From positions 1 through 43,064 of the forward strand of contig VHBM01000003.1 of NCBI GenBank assembly GCA_016871975.1: 43,064 bases of DNA, written 5' to 3'. The notes below the pieces were generated by a model, which saw nothing but the letters and a program-made list of their open reading frames with translations, was not told the origin of the DNA and searched no databases. A program made the position numbers and the translations under genes. The DNA is from Nitrososphaerota archaeon. GTDB lineage: Archaea > Thermoproteota > Nitrososphaeria > Nitrososphaerales > Nitrosopumilaceae. Below are positions 30,174-39,674 of the stretch, one piece after another (the stretch's first letter is position 1; every line of letters starts with the position of its first letter).

Positions 30174-31427
30174 GCCTTTTTTTCCAATGTCTTTTCTATA
30201 GTATTTGTTTTTCCAGTGGATTTTCTCTGCTGCAGAATATGCGTTTGATATGGCACCAGATAGTGTGTCGCCAAGTGCAGTAACACCAAGCACTCGTCCA
30301 CCATTTGTTAAAATTTTATTTCCTTCTTTTTTTGTTCCTGCGTGAAAAACAACTGTATCTTTTTGTGTCAAATCAAGGCCTGTAATTTCGTCTCCTTTTG
30401 GATATGCCTCTGGATATCCTTTTGATGCCATTACAACACATATTGCGCTTTTCTTTTTCCATGAGGGTTTTGGTAAAGAAGATAAAGTTCCATTTGAGCA
30501 TGCAAAAAGATAGTCATACAAATCAAAATCCATTCGCATAGTTATTGGCTGACATTCTGGATCACCCATTCTTGCATTAAATTCTAAAACATAGGGTTCG
30601 CCATCTTTAATCATAATTCCTGCATACAAAAATCCACAAAATACAATTCCTTCTTTTTTCATGCCAGAAATTGTTTTTTCAATGATATTTTTTTGGATTT
30701 TTTCTGTTAGTTTTTCATTTATTACAGGTGTTGGCGAATATGCACCCATTCCTCCAGTGTTTGGTCCTTCATCGCCATCATAGATTCGCTTGTGATCCTG
30801 GCTTGTTGCCATAGGAATTGCAATGTTTCCATCAGATAGTGCAATATAAGAGGCCTCGATTCCATCAATGCGCTCTTCAAGGATTATCTTGTCTCCTGCA
30901 TTGCCAAATGTCTTTTTTACAAGCATTGTCTCTACTGCAGAGACTACTTCCTCGTGGCTGTTGCAAACAATTACTCCTTTTCCTGCTGCAAGACCATCTG
31001 CCTTTACTACAAGATTGTGTTTTGATGATTTTGCATATTCGATTGCCTTTTTTGGCTCATCAAACACACCAAATGGTGCTGTTGGAATTCCATGTTTTTT
31101 CATGAAATTTTTTGCCCAGATTTTGCTTGACTCTAGTTGTGCTGCTGCTTTGGTTGGCCCAAAAATCTGCAACCCTTTCTTGCTAAATTCATCAACTATC
31201 CCCATTGCAAGCGGTGCCTCAGGGCCTACTACTGTAAAGCAGTCATTTTTTGAGACAAAACTGGCAAGCTCTTCTATTTTGTCTGCTGCTATAGGAACAT
31301 TGTTTTCTGTTCCGCCATTTCCTGGTGCATAATAGACCTTGTTTACTTTGGGGCTTTGTGATAGCTTCCATCCAAGGGCGTGCTCTCGTCCACCTGAACC
31401 TATCACTAAAACATTTACCAACACCAC
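30159..31427 (-). CDS. purD: Phosphoribosylamine-glycine ligase
   Basis: VIGSGGREHALGWKL, VVKADGLAAGKGV, GGMGAYSP. Confidence 0.97.
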   Translation of the reverse strand: MVLVNVLVIGSGGREHALGWKLSQSPKVNKVYYAPGNGGTENNVPIAADKIEELASFVSKNDCFTVVGPEAPLAMGIVDEFSKKGLQIFGPTKAAAQLESSKIWAKNFMKKHGIPTAPFGVFDEPKKAIEYAKSSKHNLVVKADGLAAGKGVIVCNSHEEVVSAVETMLVKKTFGNAGDKIILEERIDGIEASYIALSDGNIAIPMATSQDHKRIYDGDEGPNTGGMGAYSPTPVINEKLTEKIQKNIIEKTISGMKKEGIVFCGFLYAGIMIKDGEPYVLEFNARMGDPECQPITMRMDFDLYDYLFACSNGTLSSLPKPSWKKKSAICVVMASKGYPEAYPKGDEITGLDLTQKDTVVFHAGTKKEGNKILTNGGRVLGVTALGDTLSGAISNAYSAAEKIHWKNKYYRKDIGKKGLASL

Positions 31428-31482
31428 ATCTTTTAGAGTCTAATATATAATCCAAGTTTGAAGACTGTAGTGATTTTAGAAA

Positions 31483-34400
31483 ATGGAGCTAGCCAAAGAC
31501 TTTGAACCAAAAAAAATAGAAGAGACCATAAGGACATATCTTTCTGGAGTTCCAGTACAAAAATTAATTTTTGATTCACATGATAAAAATCAAAAAATTA
31601 CTTTCATTGAAGGCCCGCCAACAATGAACGGTGAGCCACATGCAGGCCATCTCAGAGGACGTATCTTTAAGGATCTTTGGTATCGATTCAACACACTGCG
31701 TGGATTTAAAATTTCATTTAATGCTGGATGGGACACCCAAGGACTGCCAGTAGAGCTACAGGCTGAAAAAGAGCTTGGCCTGACAAAAGGAAAATCAGAA
31801 ATTACAGATGATGCAGGAATTGAAAAACTAGTAGGTGAGTGCAAAAAAATTGTTCACAAGTATAACGAAAAGTGGGTATCAGTGGATAAACAGCTTGGCA
31901 TGTCATTTAATCAAGAAAATGCATACTGGACATACAAAGACGAGTTTATTGAGCGCGAGTGGCAGTTTCTAAAAAAAGCACATGAAAATAAAATTCTCAC
32001 AGAAGGATATAGGGTAGTTGCATACTGTCCTAGCTGCCAGACATCACTTAGTCATGCAGAAGTCAACCAAGGATATGAGGAGGTAACTGACCCATCTCTA
32101 TACTATAAGGTAAGGCTGCAAGACCAAGACGTATTTTTGATTGTATGGACAACAATGCCTTTTACACTAGTTACTGATGCAATGGTCGGCTTTAATCCAA
32201 AAGAAGATTATGTGTATGCCAAAGTAAATGACGAAACTTGGGTTGTTGGAAAAACTCGTCTTGAGGAATTTATGAAAGAGGCACGAGTTGAAAATTATAG
32301 CGTACTAAAATCAGCCAAGGGAAAAGACTTTGATGGCAAAAAATACGTCCATCCATTACTAGACCAGATTCCTGGCCTTTCTGAACTTGCAAAAAAATCA
32401 AACTATCATATCGCAGTTTCAGAAGAGTTTGTTGATGTAAATACTGGAAGCGGCATAGTACACTTGTCTCCAGCAAATGGTGAAGAAGACTACAATATTG
32501 CCACAAAGCGAAAGGTTGCTATTTTTAATCCAATAAATGACGAAGTAAAATTCACAAAAGATGCAGGAGTGTATTCTGATCTTTTTGTAAGAGATTCTGA
32601 TGAGAAAATCACACAAGCACTGCGTGAAAAAAACGCACTTGTCAGGCTAGGTAAAATAAAGCACAAGTATCCATTGTGCTGGCGCTCACACCACAAAATT
32701 GTGTGGCTTGCAAGAAGAGAATACTTTTACATGCTTGACAGGCTTGGAGACAAGGCAATAAAGGCAGCAGAGAAAGTCGAATATTTTTTTGATCAGCCAA
32801 AAAACAGATTCTTAGAAATTATAAAAGAAAAGCATCCATGGTGTATTTCGCGTGAAAGATTCTGGGGATGCCCTCTACCGATTTGGAATTGTAAAAACTG
32901 CGGCCATACTGAGTGCTTGTTTTCAAGAAAAGAAATTCTAAAGGCAGCGACGGAGCTTCCAGATGGCCAAGGCTTTGAGTTGCACAGGCCTTGGATTGAT
33001 AGAATTGTGATTACTTGCAAAAAATGCAAATCAAAAATGCAAAGAGAAGAGTTTGTCTTAGACACATGGCACAACAGCGGCTCTGCGCCATACTCGTCTT
33101 TGAGTGATGATGAATACAAAAAAAGTATTCCTGCGCCGTTTTTGACAGAAGGAATTGATCAGACAAGAGGATGGGCATATACTCTATTAATTGAAAATGT
33201 GATCTTGAACAACAAGCCAGTAGCGCCTTTTAGATCATTTTTGTTCCAAGGCCATGTTTTAGACAAAAATGGAAACAAGATGAGCAAAAGTCTTGGAAAT
33301 GTAATCGACGCAGCGCATCTTTTAGAAAAGTATCCTGTAGATTTGATTCGTTTCTACTTTATGTGGAAATCAAGCCCAATAGAGCCGCTTAATTTTGATA
33401 CAGATGAGCTAATGTCAAGGCCATATCAGGTGCTAAGTACATTGTATCACCTGCATCTTTACTTTAAGCAAAACAGCGATTACGATAAATTTGATTCATC
33501 AAAATATACAATCAAGTGGGCAAAAGACCAAAAGTTGCTTGCACCATCTGATGTGTGGCTCTTATCAAAGCTGCAAAGACTAGTTACTAGTGTAACACAG
33601 TCAAATGAAAAATGCAGGTTTCATGAGGCAGCAAGGGCACTAGATGATTTTATCATAAATTCACTCAGCCAAGTATACATTCCAATAACAAGGGGCGAGC
33701 TTTGGGAAGAAGATGAGTCAAAAAAGAACAGAAGGTTTGCAATTTATGCAGTGTTATCATCTATACTAAGAACACTGGATGTGCTGATGCATCCCTTTAG
33801 TCCCTTTGCAAGTGAGTATCTGTATCTTTGTGTGTTTAAAAAAATGCAAAGTGTCCTGCTAGAGTCTTGGCCTGCGCCTGATCAAAAACTCATTAATGAT
33901 AAAATCGAAGAATCATTTGATCTACTAAAAGAAACAATTTCTGTTTCAGCTGCTGCAAGAATGAAAGGAAAGCTAAAACGAAGATGGCCACTAGATGAAG
34001 CAATTATCTGTGTTAAAAAAAATCAAAGACAGCGGCTAGAGTCGCTTTCTGAGCTCCTAATAGCACAGCTAAATGTAGAAAATTACAAAATAGTAGAGCT
34101 AGAACATTTTGAAGGATTGGAAGTATTAAGTGAGCTAAAAAGTGCAAGCCTCCCAGTTACAGCTAAAGTTTCACTAGATCGTAAAAAAATAGGACCTAAA
34201 GCAAAAAATGAGCTGCCAGGCCTGGTGCAACAATTTGAAAAAACATCGCCTGACCAGATTGCAGATGCGTTACTAAAAGAGAATCACTATACATTTGATG
34301 TCAATGGAGCAAAAATAAAACTAGAAAGAGACGATTTTATAGTTGATTTTGATGCAAAAGAAGGTTATGCGTTTTCAAAGCGAGACGAGCTTCTAGTCAT

Positions 34401-34683
34401 AATCTCGACTGTGCGAAACCGCGAGATGATGGCCCGCGGTCTTGTAAAAGACCTAGCAAGAAGACTCCAGACTCTAAGAAAGGAGCGGGGCTACAACCCA
34501 ACTGATGTTCTGAATACAGCCTCAATTCTTGATTTAGATGAGGAAGCACTTGAGATGGCAAAAGAAAAGGCAAAAGATTTGGCGTTTTTGGTGCGTGTAA
34601 AGGAGGTCAATTTCACACAATCCTGCAGTAGTTACAAAGATGACGATATTGATGGCCAAAAAATCAGAATATCTGTAGAATAA
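31483..34683 (+). CDS. ileS: Isoleucyl-tRNA synthetase
   Basis: GPPTMNGEPHAGHLRGRIFKD, GWDTQGLPVE, KMSKSLGN. Confidence 0.97.
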   Translation: MELAKDFEPKKIEETIRTYLSGVPVQKLIFDSHDKNQKITFIEGPPTMNGEPHAGHLRGRIFKDLWYRFNTLRGFKISFNAGWDTQGLPVELQAEKELGLTKGKSEITDDAGIEKLVGECKKIVHKYNEKWVSVDKQLGMSFNQENAYWTYKDEFIEREWQFLKKAHENKILTEGYRVVAYCPSCQTSLSHAEVNQGYEEVTDPSLYYKVRLQDQDVFLIVWTTMPFTLVTDAMVGFNPKEDYVYAKVNDETWVVGKTRLEEFMKEARVENYSVLKSAKGKDFDGKKYVHPLLDQIPGLSELAKKSNYHIAVSEEFVDVNTGSGIVHLSPANGEEDYNIATKRKVAIFNPINDEVKFTKDAGVYSDLFVRDSDEKITQALREKNALVRLGKIKHKYPLCWRSHHKIVWLARREYFYMLDRLGDKAIKAAEKVEYFFDQPKNRFLEIIKEKHPWCISRERFWGCPLPIWNCKNCGHTECLFSRKEILKAATELPDGQGFELHRPWIDRIVITCKKCKSKMQREEFVLDTWHNSGSAPYSSLSDDEYKKSIPAPFLTEGIDQTRGWAYTLLIENVILNNKPVAPFRSFLFQGHVLDKNGNKMSKSLGNVIDAAHLLEKYPVDLIRFYFMWKSSPIEPLNFDTDELMSRPYQVLSTLYHLHLYFKQNSDYDKFDSSKYTIKWAKDQKLLAPSDVWLLSKLQRLVTSVTQSNEKCRFHEAARALDDFIINSLSQVYIPITRGELWEEDESKKNRRFAIYAVLSSILRTLDVLMHPFSPFASEYLYLCVFKKMQSVLLESWPAPDQKLINDKIEESFDLLKETISVSAAARMKGKLKRRWPLDEAIICVKKNQRQRLESLSELLIAQLNVENYKIVELEHFEGLEVLSELKSASLPVTAKVSLDRKKIGPKAKNELPGLVQQFEKTSPDQIADALLKENHYTFDVNGAKIKLERDDFIVDFDAKEGYAFSKRDELLVIISTVRNREMMARGLVKDLARRLQTLRKERGYNPTDVLNTASILDLDEEALEMAKEKAKDLAFLVRVKEVNFTQSCSSYKDDDIDGQKIRISVE

Positions 34684-34762
34684 ATCGAATAGAATTAGTC
34701 TATCAAATGGTTAGCTTTTAGTAAATCAGGCATAATAAATAAGAAAACTGCGAGTTATAGAT

Positions 34763-35092
34763 ATGGTAAAGCAGATTAGTCTTGATACTTGGTCAGTCCA
34801 GCACCTAGCAGACCTTCTTCGCAAGGGCTCACTTGTTGTAGCAAAAACAAACACACCACTTGTGCTTTACAGACAAACCCTAGAAGAAGACGACAATGCA
34901 TATGAGGAAATTGTTTGCACTCTGACAAAAGACTATGTAGTTGAGCAGCTTGTCACTTCAGGTGGAGTTATAGCTCCTGCATTTCATCAACAGCTGGTTT
35001 TTACAGTAGATGAATTTCCAGACAGGTTGCTAAGAAAAAGCAAGGATCTGTTTTTACAAGTTGTTGAAACATTAGAAAATCAAATAGAATAG
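34763..35092 (+). CDS. Hypothetical protein
   Basis: 109-aa ORF with clean upstream region; unknown family. Confidence 0.6.
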   Translation: MVKQISLDTWSVQHLADLLRKGSLVVAKTNTPLVLYRQTLEEDDNAYEEIVCTLTKDYVVEQLVTSGGVIAPAFHQQLVFTVDEFPDRLLRKSKDLFLQVVETLENQIE

Positions 35093-35133
35093 TTATCATA
35101 CAGATTATAAGGACGTCTCTGAATGATTTTTTC

Positions 35134-36240
35134 ATGCGTCTTTTAGAGTATCAAGCAAAGCAGCTATTTTCAGAATATGGAATAAAAATACCAAAAGGAA
35201 TCACATCAAAAAATATTGAACAGGGAAGAAAGGATGCAAAAGAGCTTGGCTTTCCATTTGTTATCAAGGCTCAGGTGCCAGTTGGCGGTCGTGGAAAAGT
35301 AGGTGCCATACAAAAGTGTAACAATGCTGATGAGTTTGAGCTAAAATATCCACAAATCTTGGAAATGACAGTCAAAGGAGAAAAAGTGCGAGCTATTCTA
35401 CTTGAAAAGATGGCCGAATACAAAAAAGAGCTTTATCTTTCGCTTTTTTTAAACCGCGGTAAAAGATGCTATACTATTATTGCATCAGCTGAAGGCGGTG
35501 TTGAAATCGAGTCTGTCAAAAATCAGGTAATACGAGAGGCTGGCCTAGGCGATGTTGAAAAATCTGTGGCAGAAGAGGTTGCAAAGGCAATTGGCCTCAA
35601 GGATAACACAGTAAATGAGTTTGTTGACCTTGTACAGCGATTATCAAAATTAATAGTTGAAAAAGAAGCCGAGCTTGCAGAGATTAACCCAGTTGCAATC
35701 TTAAATGATGGCAGCATTCTTGCGCTAGATGGCAAGATAATAACAGATGATAATGCGGGTTTTAGACATCGAGAGCTTGCAAAGTTTCAGGAAAGATCAG
35801 AGCTTGAAGAAAAGGCTGAAAAAAGTGGATTCACTCTAGTTGAGCTAGACGGAAACATTGCAGTTGTTGGAAACGGTGCAGGTCTTGTCATGTCAACACT
35901 AGATATGTTATCAGACAATGGTGGCAAGCCTGCATGTTTTTTGGATGTTGGTGGAGGTGCTACGACAGAGTCAGTCTATGAAGCTTTAACTCTAGTTAGT
36001 AAAATGAATAAAGTCAAAGGAATTCTTGTCAATCTTTATGGCGGCATTGTCAAGACTACAACAGTTGCCTCTGCTTTTATCAAGGCATATGATGACAAGC
36101 TAATTGATCTGCCAGTATTTGCAAGACTGATGGGTGCAGAGTCTGACAAGGCAAAAGAGATGTTAAAAAATACAAAAACAAAGCTGTTTGATTCTGTTGA
36201 AGCAGCAATAAACGCTGCCGTGATTGGAGTAAGAAAATGA
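35134..36240 (+). CDS. sucC: Succinyl-CoA ligase (ADP-forming) beta subunit-like
   Basis: LLEYQAKQLFSEYGI, AQVPVGGRGKVGAI, FLDVGGGA. Confidence 0.93.
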   Translation: MRLLEYQAKQLFSEYGIKIPKGITSKNIEQGRKDAKELGFPFVIKAQVPVGGRGKVGAIQKCNNADEFELKYPQILEMTVKGEKVRAILLEKMAEYKKELYLSLFLNRGKRCYTIIASAEGGVEIESVKNQVIREAGLGDVEKSVAEEVAKAIGLKDNTVNEFVDLVQRLSKLIVEKEAELAEINPVAILNDGSILALDGKIITDDNAGFRHRELAKFQERSELEEKAEKSGFTLVELDGNIAVVGNGAGLVMSTLDMLSDNGGKPACFLDVGGGATTESVYEALTLVSKMNKVKGILVNLYGGIVKTTTVASAFIKAYDDKLIDLPVFARLMGAESDKAKEMLKNTKTKLFDSVEAAINAAVIGVRK

Positions 36241-37154
36241 ATGACATATTTGAGCTTCTTCAAGGAAAACAAGGAGAACCTGATTACAAAAAAAAGTCAG
36301 TAATTGTACAGGGAATTACAGGAAAGTTTGGCTCGCTTCACACTAAATTGATGGTTGGTTATGGCACAAACATTGTAGCTGGCGTTACACCGGGAAAAGG
36401 CGGGCAAAAGTTTGAAGGAATCCCAATTTATGAAACAATGAGTGAAGCAGTGCAGGCAACAGGTGCAAAAATTTCAATCATATTTGTTCCTGCAAAGTTT
36501 TTTCTTGGCGCTGCAGTTGATGCGCTAGAGGCAGGAATAAAACTTCTAGTTGCAATACCTGAACATGTTCCGGTACGAGACACTATGACTCTGCTTGAGC
36601 TTGCAAAGAAAAATGACGCAATTATAATTGGTCCAAATACTCCTGGCATAATGATTCCTGAAGTAATTAAAATTGGCATAATGCCTGCAAGCTCCTTTAG
36701 AGCAGGCGATATTGCCGTACTATCAAAAAGTGGAACTTTGATGTATGAAGTATCACATAACCTAACTGAAGCAGGATTTGGACAATGCATAACGCTAGGC
36801 ATTGGCGGCGACCCAATCAATGGTACAACACTAATTGACGCATTTGATATGGTAAAAGACAATCCTGAGCTTAAGGGAATTGTAGTTGTAGGTGAAATAG
36901 GTGGTGATGCGGAAGAAACGCTTGCACAGCACGTCATTGACTCTAATTTTGAAAAACCGATTGTTGCCTATATTGCAGGCCGTGCTGCCCCAAAAGAAAA
37001 AAGGATGGGTCATGCAGGAGCTATAGTTTATGGAAACTATGGTTCTGCTGAATCAAAGGTTTCAATGTTTAATAAGGCAAACATACCTGTTGCCAAAAGA
37101 CCTGCAGAGGTGCCCATGCTTTTGGCAGGCAAGTTTGAAAAATACAAGGATTAA
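36237..37154 (+). CDS. sucD: Succinyl-CoA ligase (ADP-forming) alpha subunit-like
   Basis: VIVQGITGKFGSLHTKLMVGYGTNIVAGVTPGKGG, GPNTPGI, GHAGAIV; ATGA overlap with sucC. Confidence 0.95.
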   Translation: MNDIFELLQGKQGEPDYKKKSVIVQGITGKFGSLHTKLMVGYGTNIVAGVTPGKGGQKFEGIPIYETMSEAVQATGAKISIIFVPAKFFLGAAVDALEAGIKLLVAIPEHVPVRDTMTLLELAKKNDAIIIGPNTPGIMIPEVIKIGIMPASSFRAGDIAVLSKSGTLMYEVSHNLTEAGFGQCITLGIGGDPINGTTLIDAFDMVKDNPELKGIVVVGEIGGDAEETLAQHVIDSNFEKPIVAYIAGRAAPKEKRMGHAGAIVYGNYGSAESKVSMFNKANIPVAKRPAEVPMLLAGKFEKYKD

Positions 37155-37180
37155 AAGGGAGCATTTTTGAGGAAAGAAAT

Positions 37181-37348
37181 ATGCCGATAACTGATTCAGA
37201 AAAAAAACAAATTGCACAAAAGGCACGTTTACATCTTAAGATCTGTTTTCATTGTGGGGCACGAAATTCAATTTCTGCAACAAGATGCAGAAAGTGTCAT
37301 AACAGTTACCTAAGACTCAAAAACAGAACACTTGGCATAAAGAAGTAA
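37181..37348 (+). CDS. rpl40e: 50S ribosomal protein L40e
   Basis: MPITDSEKKQIAQKARLHLKICFHCGARNSISATRCRKCHNSYLRLKNRTLGIKK; CxxC...CxxC; not in track. Confidence 0.93.
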   Translation: MPITDSEKKQIAQKARLHLKICFHCGARNSISATRCRKCHNSYLRLKNRTLGIKK

Positions 37349-37386
37349 TACAAAAAGACAAAAGCCTCCTTTATTTTATGAACCTT

Positions 37387-37482
37387 GGACCGGTAGTCTA
37401 GTGGTTAGGATGACGCTCTCACACAGCGTAAAGATGCAAGAACATCTCGCTAAGGTCATGGGTTCAAATCCCATCCGGTCCA
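37387..37482 (+). tRNA. tRNA-Val (anticodon CAC) with 23-nt intron
   Basis: Acceptor GGACCGG/CCGGTCC, D arm GTCT..GGAT, anticodon arm ACGCT-CTCACAC-AGCGT, T arm ATGGG-TTCAAAT-CCCAT, discriminator A. Confidence 0.95.
37431..37453 (+). other. tRNA-Val intron (non-canonical, between positions 44 and 45): AAGAUGCAAGAACAUCUCGCUAA
   Basis: BHB: AGCG-UA^A-AGAUG-caagaa-CAUCU-CGCU-AA^G. Cutting yields AGCGU-AGGUC-AUGGG, a regular tRNA. Confidence 0.92.
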
Positions 37483-37603
37483 TTATGGTTCCAAGTAACT
37501 TCTTACATGAACCGCATTTTTGTAGAAATTTTTAATTTTAATTTTAAATTTTTTTGAAATGATTTAGAAATGCACTATTGATTTTTGTAAAAATTATTAT
37601 GTT

Positions 37604-37655
37604 ATAGGTTCAAATCCAGAGCGTTCTGAACCCTAAAGACCGGTCCGCGCCCATG
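37604..37655 (+). other. Possible decayed tRNA 3'-end fragment
   Basis: GGTTCAAATCC and, about 20 nt later, CCGGTCC, both present in the tRNA-Val 3' half, within an AT-rich gap. Confidence 0.25.
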
Positions 37656-37683
37656 GTTTTACTTGAAGAAAATCGTGCAAAAA

Positions 37684-37926
37684 TCAGTTAAGCAACTCAT
37701 GAATCAGATACATCATTCGTTTTGTTACAAAAAATGATCCAAAGAATACCAAAGGCAAAACAAAAATTATCGGCATCAGCAAATACGTGTAAGGCTCATT
37801 AATGCATTGAACAATCTTGTTTGACTCGTCTGTTTGGCAGTTCACAAAATGATACAACGGAACAAACAACCAATGTAATTTTTGATTCAAGTGTGTTCCA
37901 ATGTGTAAGCTGATACCATTAAACAA
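37684..37926 (-). CDS. Small hypothetical membrane protein
   Basis: 80-aa ORF with hydrophobic segment LLMPIIFVLPLVFFGSFFV. Confidence 0.4.
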   Translation of the reverse strand: MFNGISLHIGTHLNQKLHWLFVPLYHFVNCQTDESNKIVQCINEPYTYLLMPIIFVLPLVFFGSFFVTKRMMYLIHELLN

Positions 37927-38002
37927 TAAAAGTGATATTTGGATTACAGTATTAAAAAACTGTGTGTTTTAAAGAGAGAAATAAAAATTAGTTTTTTATG
38001 AA

Positions 38003-38857
38003 TCAATAGTTATGAACGATTTTAGACTGTTCTTTAATTGTGACTTTTGCTATAAGACCAGCAGACCTACATGCTAGAGTTCCAAGCAACAATGCAACTG
38101 CAATCAAAACAATTGTTCCTGATGGGGCTAAATTAAGATAGTACGAAAGGAAAATGCCCGTAACCACGGATGATACAGACATCAGAATAGAAATCACGAC
38201 AGTTTTTTTGAATCCTTTACCAAAAAGCATTGCAGAAATATTTGGAATTACGATTAGTGCAGATATCAACAGTATTCCCACTAATCTCATCGAGTTCACC
38301 ACAGTCACAGCTGCCAGGATAACAAAAAGATAATTTAGAAACGTGGTATTGAGTCCTGCAACTTTGGCCTGTTCTTCATTAAATGATAGATGCAAAAACT
38401 GTTTTTGAAACACAAGAAGAGTCCAAACTATTCCTGCACTAATTGCAGTAATCATTATCATATCTTCAAGGCCAATTAAGAGAATACTACCAAACAAAAA
38501 GCTAAACAAATCAACTGAAAAACCTCCTGATGCACTGACAAGTGTTACTCCAACTGCCAAACCAGATACTAAAACGACAGCGACAGCTGCATCACCAGAT
38601 ACTTTGGTGCTTGAGCGTAGTTTCTGAAGGCCTAAGCCACCAAATACGGATGCAATGAAGGCGCCCCATAATGGAACAATTCCTAAGAACAAACCTAATG
38701 AAATTCCACCAAAAGCAACATGTGCTATACCATCACCAAAAAGCGAATATCTTCGGAGTACAAGAAAGATCCCCATAAAAGAGCAGATTATGGCTACAGC
38801 GATTCCTGCAATCAGTGCTTTTTGCATAAACCCGTACGATAACACATCTAAGATCAT
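38003..38857 (-). CDS. znuB: Zinc/manganese ABC transporter permease
   Basis: ABC-3 family: LVLRRYSLFGDGIAHVAFGGISLG; multiple TM helices. Confidence 0.9.
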   Translation of the reverse strand: MILDVLSYGFMQKALIAGIAVAIICSFMGIFLVLRRYSLFGDGIAHVAFGGISLGLFLGIVPLWGAFIASVFGGLGLQKLRSSTKVSGDAAVAVVLVSGLAVGVTLVSASGGFSVDLFSFLFGSILLIGLEDMIMITAISAGIVWTLLVFQKQFLHLSFNEEQAKVAGLNTTFLNYLFVILAAVTVVNSMRLVGILLISALIVIPNISAMLFGKGFKKTVVISILMSVSSVVTGIFLSYYLNLAPSGTIVLIAVALLLGTLACRSAGLIAKVTIKEQSKIVHNY

Positions 38858-38867
38858 TTCTCAACAC

Positions 38868-39674
38868 CTAATGATTATGATCATGCATGTGCATCTGCAT
38901 TGCAGACTCTGTGTAGGTTTTAAGAAGATTTTCATCGGCAAAGAATTTCTCTTTTTCACCGTGAAAGAAGAGTTTCCGATTCATGCATGCAACCCTACTA
39001 GCGTATTTTTTAATTGCGTCAAGATCATGTGACGACCAAACAACTGTGATTCCATTTTCCTTGTTGAGTTTTTCAATTATCTTGTAGAACTTTGTTTGTG
39101 ACTCTACATCAACACTTGTTACCGGTTCATCAAGAATCAAAAGCAGGGGATCCTTTACCAGTGATTTGGCGATGAATACTCGTTGCAACTCCCCGCTAGA
39201 TAGCTCACCAATCCTTCGATTTTTGAGATGTTCTAGTCCTACTGTTTTGAGGGATTCGTGTATCTTATCTTCTGCCTTGTCAATCTTTTTGTAAATTCTA
39301 TTCCAGCAACAACCACATTGCTGAATCAATTTTGCTCCCTTTACAATTTTTTTATCAGAGATAATCCCCATGGAAACTATATCGTAAACTGTTGCAGGAA
39401 AGTTGGGCTCAAATGCAATCTTTTGTGGAACGTATCCGACAAGTGGAATCAATGATTTGTATTTGTCAGGCTCAAAGCCAAACAGCTTTATCTTTCCTTT
39501 GTAATCTTGTAATCCAAATATTGCACGAAAAAGAGTCGTCTTTCCTGCACCATTTGGTCCCACTATTCCAAGCAGTTCACCTTCTGAGACATCAAAGCTG
39601 ATATCATCTACTGCAACGTGGCTGTCATATCCAATGCTGAGTTTTTCTACTTGGAGCACTTTGGTCATTGACAT
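38868..39674 (-). CDS. znuC: Zinc ABC transporter ATP-binding protein with CxCC insert and His-rich C-terminus
   Basis: GPNGAGKTTLF, LSSGELQRVFIAKSL, LLILDEPVTSVD; insert QQCGCCWNR; tail MQMHMHDHNH. Confidence 0.9.
   Translation of the reverse strand: MSMTKVLQVEKLSIGYDSHVAVDDISFDVSEGELLGIVGPNGAGKTTLFRAIFGLQDYKGKIKLFGFEPDKYKSLIPLVGYVPQKIAFEPNFPATVYDIVSMGIISDKKIVKGAKLIQQCGCCWNRIYKKIDKAEDKIHESLKTVGLEHLKNRRIGELSSGELQRVFIAKSLVKDPLLLILDEPVTSVDVESQTKFYKIIEKLNKENGITVVWSSHDLDAIKKYASRVACMNRKLFFHGEKEKFFADENLLKTYTESAMQMHMHDHNH

Noticed and set aside
37604-37640. Second BHB intron in the tRNA-like fragment (GGTT..CAGA-GCGT-TCTG-AACC)
   Set aside because: The 5' bulge would be 6 nt rather than 3 and no complete tRNA can be assembled around it.
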